DNA of 13,594 nt from Solirubrobacterales bacterium 70-9 (GCA_001898095.1 MKSH01000030.1:38321-51914), one strand, 5' to 3'. Numbered from the stretch's first letter, positions 1 to 6,220 are shown. The notes: generated by a model not told the origin, from the letters alone. Translations and numbers: made by a program.

Positions 1-2078
1 GCGGCACCCTGCAGGTGCTGGAGGCGGCCTGCCGGGCGAAAGTCGGCCGCGTCGTCTACGGCTCGACCACCTGGGTCTACAGCGACTGCCCCGAGCAGGA
101 GGTCGACGAGGAAACCGCGATCCCGGCGCCGCGCCACCTCTACACCGCGACCAAGCTCGCCGGTGAGACCTATTGCTCCGGCTATCACGAACTGTATGAC
201 CTCGAGTACACGGTCCTGCGCTTCGGCATCCCCTACGGCCCGCGCGCCCGTGCCGCCGGCGTCGTCGCCAAATTCACCGACCTCTCCTTCGAAGGCAAAG
301 CGCTGACGATCGCCGGTGACGGCAGCACCACCCGCAGCTTCATCTACGTCGAGGACCTCGCCGACGGGATCGTCGCCGCGCTCGCCCCGGAGGCGGCCGG
401 CCGCACCTACAACCTCTCCGGCGACGAGATCACGACGATCCTCGAGATCGCGGAGGCGGTGCAGGAAAACGTCGACACCTGCGAGATCACCCATACGCCG
501 CCGCGCCCCGGCGACTTCCCCGGCAAGGTCATCTCCAACCAGCGCGCCCTCGACGAGCTCGGCTGGAAAGCCGAGACGCCCTTCAAGGAAGGCGTCCGCA
601 AGTACGTCGAATGGGTGAAGTGCACGACCCGCCCGCCGGATCCGATCCCCGGCACGACGCCCTCCTTCAACGGCAACGAACACGCCGCCGGGGCGCTGCT
701 CGCGGGTGCCTCGCGGCCCGGTGAGGCGCGCGACCCGCGGGTCCTGATCCTCACCGCCGACATCGGCGAGGGGCACGATCTGCCCGCGCGGATGATCGCC
801 GCCGACCTGGAAAAGCAGGTCCCGGGCGCCGAGGTCACGGTCGACAACGGCCTCGAGGCGATGGGCAAGATGATGTCGGCGGTGGTGCGGGGCGGCTCGC
901 GGTTCACTTTCCGTCGCGCCCCCTGGGTCTTCGACGTCCAGTACTGGCTGATTGCGAAGTTCGCCCCGACCCGCTGGCTGGCGATGCAGCTGATGTACCT
1001 GACCGGCGCCCGCGGGCTGCTGAAGCAGGTGCACGAGCACCAGCCGGACGTGATCATCTCCACCTACCCGGGGGTCACCGTGGTGCTGGGGATGCTGCGC
1101 GAGAAGCGCCGCCTCGACATCCCGGTGCAGTCGGCGATCACCGACCTCGCCGGGCTGCGCTACTGGGCGCACCCGGGCGTCGACCTCCACTACGTCACCC
1201 ACCCTGAGTCGATCGAGGAAGTCGAGCGGCTGGTCGGGCCGGGGACGGTCGAGTGGGCGCGCCCGCCGATCTCGCCGGAATTCCTCATGCCGCGCACCCG
1301 GCGCGACGCCCGCGAGGCGCTCGGCGTCGACGCGTTCGCCCGCATGGTGCTGGTCTCCGGCGGCGGCTGGGGCGTCGGCGACCTGGAGCGTGCGATCGAG
1401 CTGGCGCTTGCCGACGGCGAGACCGAGGTGGTCTGCATCGCGGGCCGCAACGAGGACGCCCGCAAGCGCCTCGAGGCGCGCTTCGCCGACAACGAGCGGG
1501 TCCGCGTGCTCGGCTTCACCGAACAGATGAGCGACTGGATGGCGGCCGCCGACGCGATGGTCCACGCCACCGCCGGCCTTACCGTGCTCGAGGCCCACAT
1601 CCGCGGTTGCCCGGTGATCTCCTACGGCTTCTCGGCCGGTCACCTGCGCGCCAACAACGCCGCCTTCGAACGGTTCGGCATCGCCGAGGTGGCGCGCTCC
1701 GACCACGAACTCGAGACGACCCTGCGCCACGTCGCCGGCGAGCGCCAGTCGCCCGACTCCTCGTTCGCCTCGCTGCCCTCGATCGCCTCGCGGGCGCTCG
1801 CGGTGCGGCCGCGCGTCCGCCAGGAGCCGGTCTGGCGCCTGCGCACCGCCCGCGCCGTGGCGGTGACCGCGCTGGCGATCATCGCGGTGGTCCTGGTGAT
1901 CGCCGCGGTCCACCGCGAGAGCCCGCTGAAGCCGCTGCACCCGGTCACCAGTCGGATCCACATCGGCACCGACAACGACGAAACGCCGCAGGCGACCCAG
2001 GCGTCGAAGAACCTCGGTCCGGCCGAATCGTCGCGCGAAGTCGCGACCGAAACCGCCGAAGCCGAAGCCGGTCCTTGA
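1..2078 (+). CDS. NAD-dependent sugar epimerase fused to an MGDG-synthase/MurG-like glycosyltransferase (5' end outside window)
   Basis: One frame is open from base 3 to the TGA at 2076-2078; the N-terminus lies upstream. The GTG at 15 is not a believable start, because the preceding codons read GTLQ, the usual GT-NVLEAA helix of extended SDR sugar epimerases. Counting from base 15, residues 1-200 are the SDR remainder: GSTTWVYSD near 16-24, catalytic Tyr43-x3-Lys47 in YTATK, and the substrate-domain signature TRSFIYVEDLADG. A polar linker (about 203-240) leads to a GT-B glycosyltransferase of the MGDG synthase/GT28 type: VLILTADIGEGHD (about 243) matches the family's glycine/His acceptor-side motif, and the C-terminal donor half contains VSGGGWGVGD and HATAGLTVLEAHIRGCPVIS. 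One hydrophobic segment (about 616-636) and a charged tail of about 50 residues end it. Inference: a membrane-attached enzyme that may make a nucleotide sugar and transfer it to a lipid or glycan. The fusion is directly visible; substrates are unknown. Confidence 0.85.
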   Translation, partial: GTLQVLEAACRAKVGRVVYGSTTWVYSDCPEQEVDEETAIPAPRHLYTATKLAGETYCSGYHELYDLEYTVLRFGIPYGPRARAAGVVAKFTDLSFEGKALTIAGDGSTTRSFIYVEDLADGIVAALAPEAAGRTYNLSGDEITTILEIAEAVQENVDTCEITHTPPRPGDFPGKVISNQRALDELGWKAETPFKEGVRKYVEWVKCTTRPPDPIPGTTPSFNGNEHAAGALLAGASRPGEARDPRVLILTADIGEGHDLPARMIAADLEKQVPGAEVTVDNGLEAMGKMMSAVVRGGSRFTFRRAPWVFDVQYWLIAKFAPTRWLAMQLMYLTGARGLLKQVHEHQPDVIISTYPGVTVVLGMLREKRRLDIPVQSAITDLAGLRYWAHPGVDLHYVTHPESIEEVERLVGPGTVEWARPPISPEFLMPRTRRDAREALGVDAFARMVLVSGGGWGVGDLERAIELALADGETEVVCIAGRNEDARKRLEARFADNERVRVLGFTEQMSDWMAAADAMVHATAGLTVLEAHIRGCPVISYGFSAGHLRANNAAFERFGIAEVARSDHELETTLRHVAGERQSPDSSFASLPSIASRALAVRPRVRQEPVWRLRTARAVAVTALAIIAVVLVIAAVHRESPLKPLHPVTSRIHIGTDNDETPQATQASKNLGPAESSREVATETAEAEAGP

Positions 2079-2081
2079 GCG

Positions 2082-2834
2082 TTGAGCGGCGCGCACCCGC
2101 GCTCGCGGCCTGACGGCACGCCAGCGACGGCACGTCGGGTCGCGGGCGCCGGTGCGGTCGCCCTCGCCGTCGCCGTACCCCACGCGGGCCCGGCGCTCGC
2201 CCCGATCGTGCCCGCCGTCGGCCGCCGGCTGCCGGTGGTGCTGCGCGAGGAGGGGGTCGAGGGCGTCGCCCTCACCTTCGACGACGGCCCGCACCCGCAG
2301 GGAACTCCGGCGGTGCTGGAGATCCTCCGCGAGGCCGACCAGCAGGCGACCTTCTTCCTCGCCGGCGAGCAGGTCGAGCGGCGGCCGGCGCTGGCGGCCG
2401 AGATCGTCGCCGCCGGCCACCGGGTCGAGCTGCACTGCCACCGCCACCGCAACCAGCTGCGGCTGACCCCGCGGATGTTGCTCGACGACGCCGAGCGGGG
2501 GAGGGCGGCGATCGAGGAGGCGAGCGGCCAGGCGATCGCCGATTACCGGCCGCCCTACGGGATCTTCAGCGGCGCCGGGCTGGCGGCGATCAGGTCGCGC
2601 GGCTGGCGGCCGGTGCTCTGGTCGCAGTGGGGACGGGACTGGACGCGAAGGGCGACGGCGGAGTCGATCGTCCGCAAGGCGACCGCCGGGATCCGCCCCG
2701 GGGACATCGTCCTATTGCACGATGCTGACTTCTATAGCGCGCGGAACTCTTGGGAGCGCACCGCGTCTGCTCTGCCGAGGATCCTCGACGAGCTGGCGAC
2801 ACGAGGCCTGAAGTCGAGCGTGCTTCGCCGCTGA
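2082..2834 (+). CDS. NodB-family polysaccharide deacetylase
   Basis: A 250-residue carbohydrate esterase 4 protein, predicted to remove N-acetyl (or O-acetyl) groups from cell-wall or capsule glycan. Motif 1 is TFDDGP with Asp67 and Asp68. Motif 2 is H118-C-H-R-H122, giving the HxxxH metal ligands. Motif 3 is RPPYG (156-160), and motif 5 is VLLHD with His213. An alanine/valine-rich stretch (about 19-45) looks like a signal peptide or anchor, so it probably acts outside the membrane. The start is TTG at 2082, three bases after the stop of the epimerase-glycosyltransferase gene; no better in-frame start precedes the domain and no Shine-Dalgarno is visible, so translational coupling is likely. 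The pairing suggests both genes work on the same glycan. The NodB assignment is firm; the substrate is not known. Confidence 0.9.
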   Translation: MSGAHPRSRPDGTPATARRVAGAGAVALAVAVPHAGPALAPIVPAVGRRLPVVLREEGVEGVALTFDDGPHPQGTPAVLEILREADQQATFFLAGEQVERRPALAAEIVAAGHRVELHCHRHRNQLRLTPRMLLDDAERGRAAIEEASGQAIADYRPPYGIFSGAGLAAIRSRGWRPVLWSQWGRDWTRRATAESIVRKATAGIRPGDIVLLHDADFYSARNSWERTASALPRILDELATRGLKSSVLRR

Positions 2835-2938
2835 ACCGGCGGGGCGATGGTCCACTCGTCGCAGCCGGCGAAGGCTTCGTCGAGCAGACGGGCCATCGTG
2901 CTCCTTGGCCGGTCCTGGTCGAAGATTTGCTTGGACAT
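2732..2938 (-). pseudogene. Possible truncated gene start (68-codon frame with a good Shine-Dalgarno)
   Basis: An ATG at 2938 (complement) is preceded by GAGGACGGAG at a sensible spacing, the clearest Shine-Dalgarno in the window. The first 35 or so residues, beginning MSKQIFDQDRPRSTMARLLD and continuing EAFAGCDEWTIAPP, look like real protein. The rest is the antisense of the deacetylase 3' end and looks like noise, stopping at a TAG (2732-2734). The plainest reading is a gene fragment whose body was lost or replaced where it meets the deacetylase. The segment vaguely recalls the start of phospholipase-D-like nuclease/helicase domains (LL..AF.G...I.IA), but this is a loose resemblance. Lower GC and a Shine-Dalgarno leader set it apart from its neighbours. 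A functional small protein cannot be excluded. Confidence 0.3.
2826..2841 (+). terminator. Weak hairpin over the deacetylase stop codon
   Basis: CGCCG (2826-2830) pairs with CGGCG (2837-2841) around a 6-base loop that contains the stop codon. There is no T run after it. It could help end the two-gene transcript, but the stem is only 5 bp. Confidence 0.3.
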
Positions 2939-2956
2939 GGCTCTCCGTCCTCAATA

Positions 2957-2983
2957 GGGGGGTTTCATAAAGGTTCACCCCCC
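2957..2983. promoter_or_regulatory. G6T/AC6 inverted repeat upstream of the - strand fragment
   Basis: GGGGGGT (2957-2963) and ACCCCCC (2977-2983) form perfect 7-bp arms around 13 AT-rich bases. On the - strand those bases contain TTTATGAA, a possible -10 region for the frame starting at 2938. The arrangement resembles an operator spanning a promoter, or an mRNA leader hairpin. The regulator is unknown. Confidence 0.35.
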
Positions 2984-2994
2984 AGTCGGACGAA

Positions 2995-3007
2995 AAAGTG
3001 CCACTTT
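2995..3007. promoter_or_regulatory. AAAGTG-C-CACTTT palindrome
   Basis: A 13-base perfect dyad (6-bp arms, one central base) lies in the AT-rich stretch between the hydrolase 3' end and the - strand fragment. It could be a small operator for the promoter reading toward 2938, or part of the hydrolase terminator region. No assignment is possible from sequence alone. Confidence 0.3.
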
Positions 3008-3016
3008 GCGGATTTT

Positions 3017-3032
3017 GCGAACGGTTGTTCGC
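3017..3032. promoter_or_regulatory. GCGAAC-N4-GTTCGC dyad (LexA-box form, or hydrolase terminator)
   Basis: The core CGAAC-GGTT-GTTCG (3018-3031) has the CGAAC-N4-GTTCG form of the SOS box known from Gram-positive bacteria and actinobacteria. It lies 80 bp upstream of the - strand ATG at 2938 and 8 bp past the end of the hydrolase gene. As RNA on the - strand it is a 6-bp hairpin followed by AAAATCC rather than a T run, so it is a poor terminator. The LexA reading is an inference from form only. Confidence 0.35.
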
Positions 3033-3039
3033 GAAGGCG

Positions 3040-3864
3040 TTACGACGAAGGCGCAAAGTCGGCGATCTCAGCTGCCAAGCGGACCGGCTGATCGAGCGGT
3101 ACGAAGGTCGCCGAATCGGGTATCTCGACCAGCTTCGCGCCGCCGATCTGCGAACCGAGGCGTTCGGCATAGCGGATCGGGAAGAAGCGATCGCCGGGGG
3201 CCCAGGCGAGCAGGAGGGGGAAGCCGGAGCCGCTGAGGCTCTCCGCCGCGGCCAACGTGTGGCGCTTGTCCATGCCGCGGGTCACCTTGCCGAGATCGCG
3301 TCGCACCGCCTTGTCGGTGATCCCCGGTCGCGCCCAGGACTCGAGCAGCCCGGCCGGCGGCGTGGTCTTGGCGAAGGGGCGGAAGGCGGTGCGGACCACG
3401 GCCGGGACGCGGAAGGGGAGGGTCAGCATCGTCACCCCGCCGGGCAGCTTCGCCAGCGGCGGCAGCGCCTTGAAGATCCCGGGCGGGAAGTTCTCATGCG
3501 TGTCGCAGTTGGTGAGGACGAGCCGACCGATCCGGGCCGGGCGGCGGGCGACCAGCACCTGGCACATCGCCCCGCCGGAGTCGTTGCCGACCAGGGTGAC
3601 GTCGTTCAGGTCGAGCGCCTCGAGGAAGCTCTCGATGATCGAGGCGACCCCGGGAGGGGAGAGGTCGGCGTCCGGGTTCATCGCGATCTGCTGGGCGCCC
3701 ATCGGCCAGTGCGGGGCGATGCAGCGGTAGCGATCGGAGAGTGCATCGACGACCCCGTCCCACAGACGTCCATCGACCAGGTAGCCGTGGACGAAGACGA
3801 TCGTCGGCCCGGTCCCCTCGTCTCGATAGCGGATAGTTCCCTGCGGAAGTCGAATCTCGCTCAT
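3040..3864 (-). CDS. Alpha/beta hydrolase (haloalkane dehalogenase/epoxide hydrolase-like)
   Basis: A 274-residue alpha/beta hydrolase. FVHGYLVDG (about 24-32) carries the oxyanion HG. The nucleophile elbow VGNDSGG places Asp95, not Ser, at the nucleophile position, as in haloalkane and haloacid dehalogenases and epoxide hydrolases. WAPGDRFFP near the C-terminus supplies the usual acid-loop Asp. The catalytic His normally found near the C-terminus is not evident: the segment reads PDSATFVPLDQP. Activity is therefore uncertain. Two further in-frame ATGs lie upstream (3870, 3876). I chose 3864 because TATGTT sits exactly 7 bases before it and no Shine-Dalgarno is present. The divergent TetR gene, 43 bp away, is its probable regulator, so expression is likely induced by a small hydrophobic ligand or substrate. 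Confidence 0.85.
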   Translation of the reverse strand: MSEIRLPQGTIRYRDEGTGPTIVFVHGYLVDGRLWDGVVDALSDRYRCIAPHWPMGAQQIAMNPDADLSPPGVASIIESFLEALDLNDVTLVGNDSGGAMCQVLVARRPARIGRLVLTNCDTHENFPPGIFKALPPLAKLPGGVTMLTLPFRVPAVVRTAFRPFAKTTPPAGLLESWARPGITDKAVRRDLGKVTRGMDKRHTLAAAESLSGSGFPLLLAWAPGDRFFPIRYAERLGSQIGGAKLVEIPDSATFVPLDQPVRLAAEIADFAPSS

Positions 3865-3871
3865 GGCCATT

Positions 3872-3902
3872 AACATACATACACCATGAATAAAAGTAAA
3901 AT
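3872..3902. promoter_or_regulatory. Overlapping divergent promoters of hydrolase and tetR
   Basis: On the - strand, TTTACT (3895-3900) and TATGTT (3872-3877) are spaced 17 bp and lie 7 bases before the hydrolase ATG. On the + strand, CATACA (3874-3879) and TAAAAT (3897-3902) are spaced 17 bp and lie 5 bases before the tetR ATG. The two promoters occupy the same 31 bp, so one bound repressor could close both. The stretch is strikingly AT-rich. Only a weak dyad (TTAACAT/ATGAATAA, 3870-3893) is visible as a possible TetR operator. Confidence 0.55.
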
Positions 3903-3907
3903 CGGAT

Positions 3908-4543
3908 ATGGGAACTGACGATGCGCGGCCTCATGGCGGGAGGCGCACTCAGGCAGAGCGCGGCGAGCAGACCCGCAAGGCCCTGATCGCGGCCGGCCGG
4001 GAGTTATTCGCGGCCCGGGGTTACGACGACGTCGGCGCCGAGGAGATCGTCCGCGCCGCCGGACTGACCCGGGGGGCGCTCTACCACCACTTCCCGAGCG
4101 GCAAGCCCGCCCTGCTCGAGGCGATCTACGAACGACTGGAGGCGGAGTCGACCGAGCGGGTCGCCCACATCGTCCTCGACTCGAAGATGGAGAGCCCGCT
4201 GGCGGCGATGAAAGCCGGGGTGGCCGCCTTCCTCGACGAGTGCGCCGAGCCGGGCTTCCAGCAGATCGTCCTCCACGACGCCCCCGCCGTGCTCGGCTGG
4301 GAGCGCTGGCGGGAGATCGCCGCCGCCAACGGCCTGGGCCTGATCGAGGCGAGCCTGATCGCCGCGATCGAGGCGGGGGAGATCCGGCCGCTGCCGGTGA
4401 AATCGACCGCCCACCTCCTGCTCGGCGCCCTCGACGAGGCGGCGATGCTCCACGCCCGCTCTCCCGACCCGGCAAGCAGAGCCGAGATCACCTCCGTTCT
4501 GCTGACCTTGATCGACAGCTTCGCGGTCCCACTCCCGAGATAG
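3908..4543 (+). CDS. TetR/AcrR-family transcriptional repressor
   Basis: A 211-residue protein with the standard N-terminal TetR DNA-binding domain: RKALIAAGRELFAARGYDDV (about 23-42), then the helix-turn-helix ending GLTRGALYHHF (about 52-62), followed by KPALLEAIYERL. The remainder is the helical ligand-binding and dimerisation domain, with ASLIAAIEAGEIRPL and HLLLGALDEAAML typical of the C-terminal TetR regions of this class. It is divergent from the alpha/beta hydrolase with overlapping promoters, the classic local-repressor layout, so it probably represses both itself and the hydrolase. The ATG at 3908 has no Shine-Dalgarno but has TAAAAT five bases upstream, suggesting a leaderless mRNA. 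The ligand is not predictable. Confidence 0.92.
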   Translation: MGTDDARPHGGRRTQAERGEQTRKALIAAGRELFAARGYDDVGAEEIVRAAGLTRGALYHHFPSGKPALLEAIYERLEAESTERVAHIVLDSKMESPLAAMKAGVAAFLDECAEPGFQQIVLHDAPAVLGWERWREIAAANGLGLIEASLIAAIEAGEIRPLPVKSTAHLLLGALDEAAMLHARSPDPASRAEITSVLLTLIDSFAVPLPR

Positions 4544-4586
4544 GGCGAGGGAGCGGGCGCGGGGCGAGGACCGCGACGGCGCCGAG

Positions 4587-4592
4587 TAGGGT
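4587..4592 (+). promoter_or_regulatory. TAGGGT -10-like element in the gene-free region
   Basis: TAGGGTCG here is identical to the 8 bases that precede the DUF354 gene (11453-11460). No convincing gene follows, so if active it would transcribe the nested hairpins at 4621-4861 as RNA. No clear -35 is present. Confidence 0.25.
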
Positions 4593-4620
4593 CGGCGTCA
4601 CAGAGATGCCGGGATCCCCA

Positions 4621-4691
4621 CCGGTCAGGAACTACCGTGGTTCGAGATGGTCGCCATGCGCCCATAAGGAACCACGCAATCCCCTGACCGG
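4621..4691. other. Nested three-stem inverted repeat (structured element 1)
   Basis: CCGGTCAGG (4621-4629) pairs with CCTGACCGG (4683-4691). Inside it CGTGGTTC (4636-4643) pairs with GAACCACG (4669-4676), and inside that ATGG (4647-4650) pairs with CCAT (4654-4657) over a TCG loop. All stems are perfect. Such nesting is typical of a structured RNA or of a palindromic repeat element. It matches no RNA family I can recognise. Confidence 0.5.
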
Positions 4692-4698
4692 CCGGGAA

Positions 4699-4756
4699 CG
4701 TGGCGTCTCCGTCACCTCCCCCGCATCTCCCTCAAGCAAGTGAGGAGATCGCCACG
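4699..4756. other. Long bulged inverted repeat (structured element 2)
   Basis: CGTGGCGTCTCC (4699-4710) pairs with GGAGATCGCCACG (4744-4756) with one bulged T. After a bulged G, TCAC (4712-4715) continues the helix with GTGA (4740-4743), giving 16 base pairs in all. The 24-base loop carries most of the repeat that recurs near 11212. It follows element 1 by only 7 bases. Confidence 0.5.
4711..4740 (+). repeat. Dispersed short repeat, copy B
   Basis: This 30-base segment matches the reverse complement of 11212-11241 at 23 of 30 positions. Related cores (GGCATCTC or its complement GAGATGCC) lie at 4600-4614 and 11365-11383, also outside genes. It lies largely in the loop of structured element 2. 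Confidence 0.4.
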
Positions 4757-4768
4757 CCCGTGACCCTT

Positions 4769-4861
4769 CCGTCACGCCCCACCTCCATGCGTTCGCAGTT
4801 GGCTCCGCTATGCGGTCATTTCTGCGAACGCACCGCGGTCGGCGGCGCGGAGGGGTGACGG
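4769..4861. other. Nested inverted repeat (structured element 3)
   Basis: TGCGTTCGCAG (4788-4798) and CTGCGAACGCA (4822-4832) are a perfect 11-bp inverted repeat. An inner CCGC/GCGG stem (4805-4808/4812-4815) has a TAT loop. An outer stem CCGTCAC (4769-4775) pairs with GTGACGG (4855-4861) and continues for about three more pairs past a bulge. GTGAC (4760-4764) could instead pair with GTCAC (4771-4775), giving an alternative fold. With elements 1 and 2 it fills most of the 430 bp between tetR and rpmE. Confidence 0.5.
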
Positions 4862-4895
4862 ATCCCTCGCAGGCGCACGGACCCCGCGCACTTCT

Positions 4896-4930
4896 GCACG
4901 GAAAGGCCGGGAACCTCGCCGTGCCCGGCC
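4896..4930 (+). promoter_or_regulatory. Two competing hairpins upstream of rpmE
   Basis: GCACGG (4896-4901) can pair with CCGTGC (4919-4924), or GGCCGGG (4905-4911) with CCCGGCC (4924-4930). The stems share base 4924 and the second overlaps the loop of the first, so they exclude each other in the main. They lie upstream of the predicted rpmE start site, so they would matter only to a transcript entering from upstream. Confidence 0.25.
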
Positions 4931-4960
4931 GCCCGCCTGGAGCCCCCTTGCGCACTGCTC

Positions 4961-4966
4961 TAAACT
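4961..4966 (+). promoter_or_regulatory. rpmE -10 element (predicted leaderless)
   Basis: TAAACT ends 7 bases before the GTG start. The same CTAAACTC octamer stands at the same distance before prfA. No convincing -35 is seen. Confidence 0.55.
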
Positions 4967-4973
4967 CATAGGA

Positions 4974-5189
4974 GTGAAAGCTTCAATCCACCCCGATTAC
5001 GCCCTCGCCAACGTGCACTGCTCGTGCGGCAACCAGTTCTACACGCGGTCGACCAAGGACGACCTGCATGTCGAGCTCTGCTCTGAGTGCCACCCGTTCT
5101 ACACCGGCAAGCAGAAGCTGGTCGACACCGGTGGTCGCGTCGAGCGCTTCCAGCGTCGCGCCGCCAAACACCGGGCCGGCAGGCGGTAG
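4974..5189 (+). CDS. rpmE: 50S ribosomal protein L31, zinc-binding type
   Basis: A 71-residue L31, a large-subunit protein at the inter-subunit bridge. It begins [10 protein letters not shown] and carries the four zinc-ligand cysteines of the C+ form: Cys16 and Cys18 (HCSCGN) and Cys36 and Cys39 ([14 protein letters not shown]). Length and motifs are standard. Under zinc limitation many bacteria replace this form with a Cys-free paralogue; none is seen here. The start is GTG at 4974; AGGA lies directly against it and is too close to serve as a Shine-Dalgarno, while TAAACT 7 bases upstream predicts a leaderless message. The DUF1385 gene follows after 5 bases and probably shares the transcript. 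Confidence 0.97.
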   Translation: MKASIHPDYALANVHCSCGNQFYTRSTKDDLHVELCSECHPFYTGKQKLVDTGGRVERFQRRAAKHRAGRR

Positions 5190-5194
5190 CAACC

Positions 5195-6220
5195 GTGAGC
5201 CCGATCTCGGGCTCCGCACAACAGGCGCCTTCAACCTCCCCCTCCAACAGCAGCAACGGAGGGGACCCGCTGCGCATGCCCGACGGGCGGCTGGTCGCCA
5301 AGCGCGACGCGCCGGTCGGCGGGCAGGCGGTGCTCGAGGGGGTGATGATGCGCGGCGTCTCGACCTGGGCCGTCGCCGTCCGCACACCCGAGGGCCAGAT
5401 CGAAGTCGAGTCCGAGCCGCTCACCCCCTGGGCGAAGCGCCACCGCCTCTACCGGGTGCCGATCGTCCGTGGCGTCGTCGCCCTCGCCGAATCGATGAAG
5501 ATCGGCTTCCGCGCCCTCGCGATCTCGGCGAACGCCCAGATCGAGGACGACGAGGACGGCGAGCCGGAAGAGATCGGCGGCTGGGTCTGGGGCCTGACGA
5601 TCGCCTTCTCGCTGGTCCTCGCGATCGGCCTCTTCTTCGTCGTCCCGGTCGGGCTGACCAGCCTGATCAAGGACCAGCTCGGCTCGCCCTTTCTCTTCTG
5701 GCTGGTCGAGGGCCTGCTGCGCACCGGCATCTTCATCGGCTACATCTGGGCGATCTCGAAAATGCCCGACCTGCGGCGCACGTTCGAGTACCACGGGGCC
5801 GAGCACAAGACGATCTCTTGTTACGAGGCCGAAGACGAACTGGTCCCCGAGCGGGCGAAGCTCTACTCGCGCCTGCACCCGCGCTGCGGCACCAGCTTCC
5901 TGCTGATCGTGATGGTGCTGGCGATCTTCATCTTCGCCCCGCTCGGCCTGCCAGCCTGGTACTGGCTGGTGATCTCACGGATCGTCGGCATCCCGGTGAT
6001 CGCCGGACTCTCCTACGAGGTGATCAAGTGGGCTGGCAAGAACCGCCGCAAAGCCTGGGTCCGCGCGGTGATGTGGCCGGGCCTGATGCTGCAGAACCTG
6101 ACGACCCGCGAGCCCGACCTCGATCAGCTGGCCGTTGCCATCGCCTCACTCAACGCCGTCCTCTCCCGCGAGAACCCCGACGACTTGAAGTCCGATCAGA
6201 CGATCGAGATCGTCGCCTAG
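5195..6220 (+). CDS. DUF1385 (YqhQ-family) membrane protein
   Basis: A 341-residue member of the DUF1385/YqhQ family, annotated elsewhere as putative metal-dependent enzymes; no reaction is established. Family marks are VGGQAVLEGVMMRG (41-54), EYHGAEHKTISCYE (198-211) and LHPRCGTSFL (227-236). His200, His204, His228 and Cys231 are plausible metal ligands. About four membrane segments lie near 131-156, 168-188, 233-255 and 257-278. Its position between rpmE and prfA is a conserved neighbourhood. The start is ambiguous: GTG 5195, five bases after rpmE, has no Shine-Dalgarno and adds a low-complexity Ser/Pro/Asn leader with weaker GC3; ATG 5276 has GGAGGGG 11 bases upstream, but that sequence sits in a hairpin. 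The conserved domain is included either way. Confidence 0.9.
   Translation: MSPISGSAQQAPSTSPSNSSNGGDPLRMPDGRLVAKRDAPVGGQAVLEGVMMRGVSTWAVAVRTPEGQIEVESEPLTPWAKRHRLYRVPIVRGVVALAESMKIGFRALAISANAQIEDDEDGEPEEIGGWVWGLTIAFSLVLAIGLFFVVPVGLTSLIKDQLGSPFLFWLVEGLLRTGIFIGYIWAISKMPDLRRTFEYHGAEHKTISCYEAEDELVPERAKLYSRLHPRCGTSFLLIVMVLAIFIFAPLGLPAWYWLVISRIVGIPVIAGLSYEVIKWAGKNRRKAWVRAVMWPGLMLQNLTTREPDLDQLAVAIASLNAVLSRENPDDLKSDQTIEIVA
5239..5264 (+). promoter_or_regulatory. Hairpin masking a Shine-Dalgarno before the alternative DUF1385 start
   Basis: CCCCTCC (5239-5245) pairs perfectly with GGAGGGG (5258-5264) around 12 bases. GGAGGGG is the only ribosome-binding-like sequence before ATG 5276. If that ATG is used, the hairpin would hide its ribosome site and couple DUF1385 translation to rpmE. 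If GTG 5195 is used, it is merely inside the coding region. Confidence 0.3.

Noticed and set aside
2998..3873. 291-codon + strand frame opposite the alpha/beta hydrolase
   Set aside because: Low-complexity antisense translation; the - strand frame has a clear alpha/beta hydrolase fold.
4637..4657. GGTTCGAGA resembling a tRNA T-loop
   Set aside because: No acceptor, D or anticodon stems fit around it; these bases are part of the nested hairpin.
4606..4743. Possible 45-residue protein starting at ATG 4606
   Set aside because: No Shine-Dalgarno, no recognisable sequence, and the DNA is dominated by inverted repeats that explain it better; the VTSPASPS similarity is kept as a finding instead.
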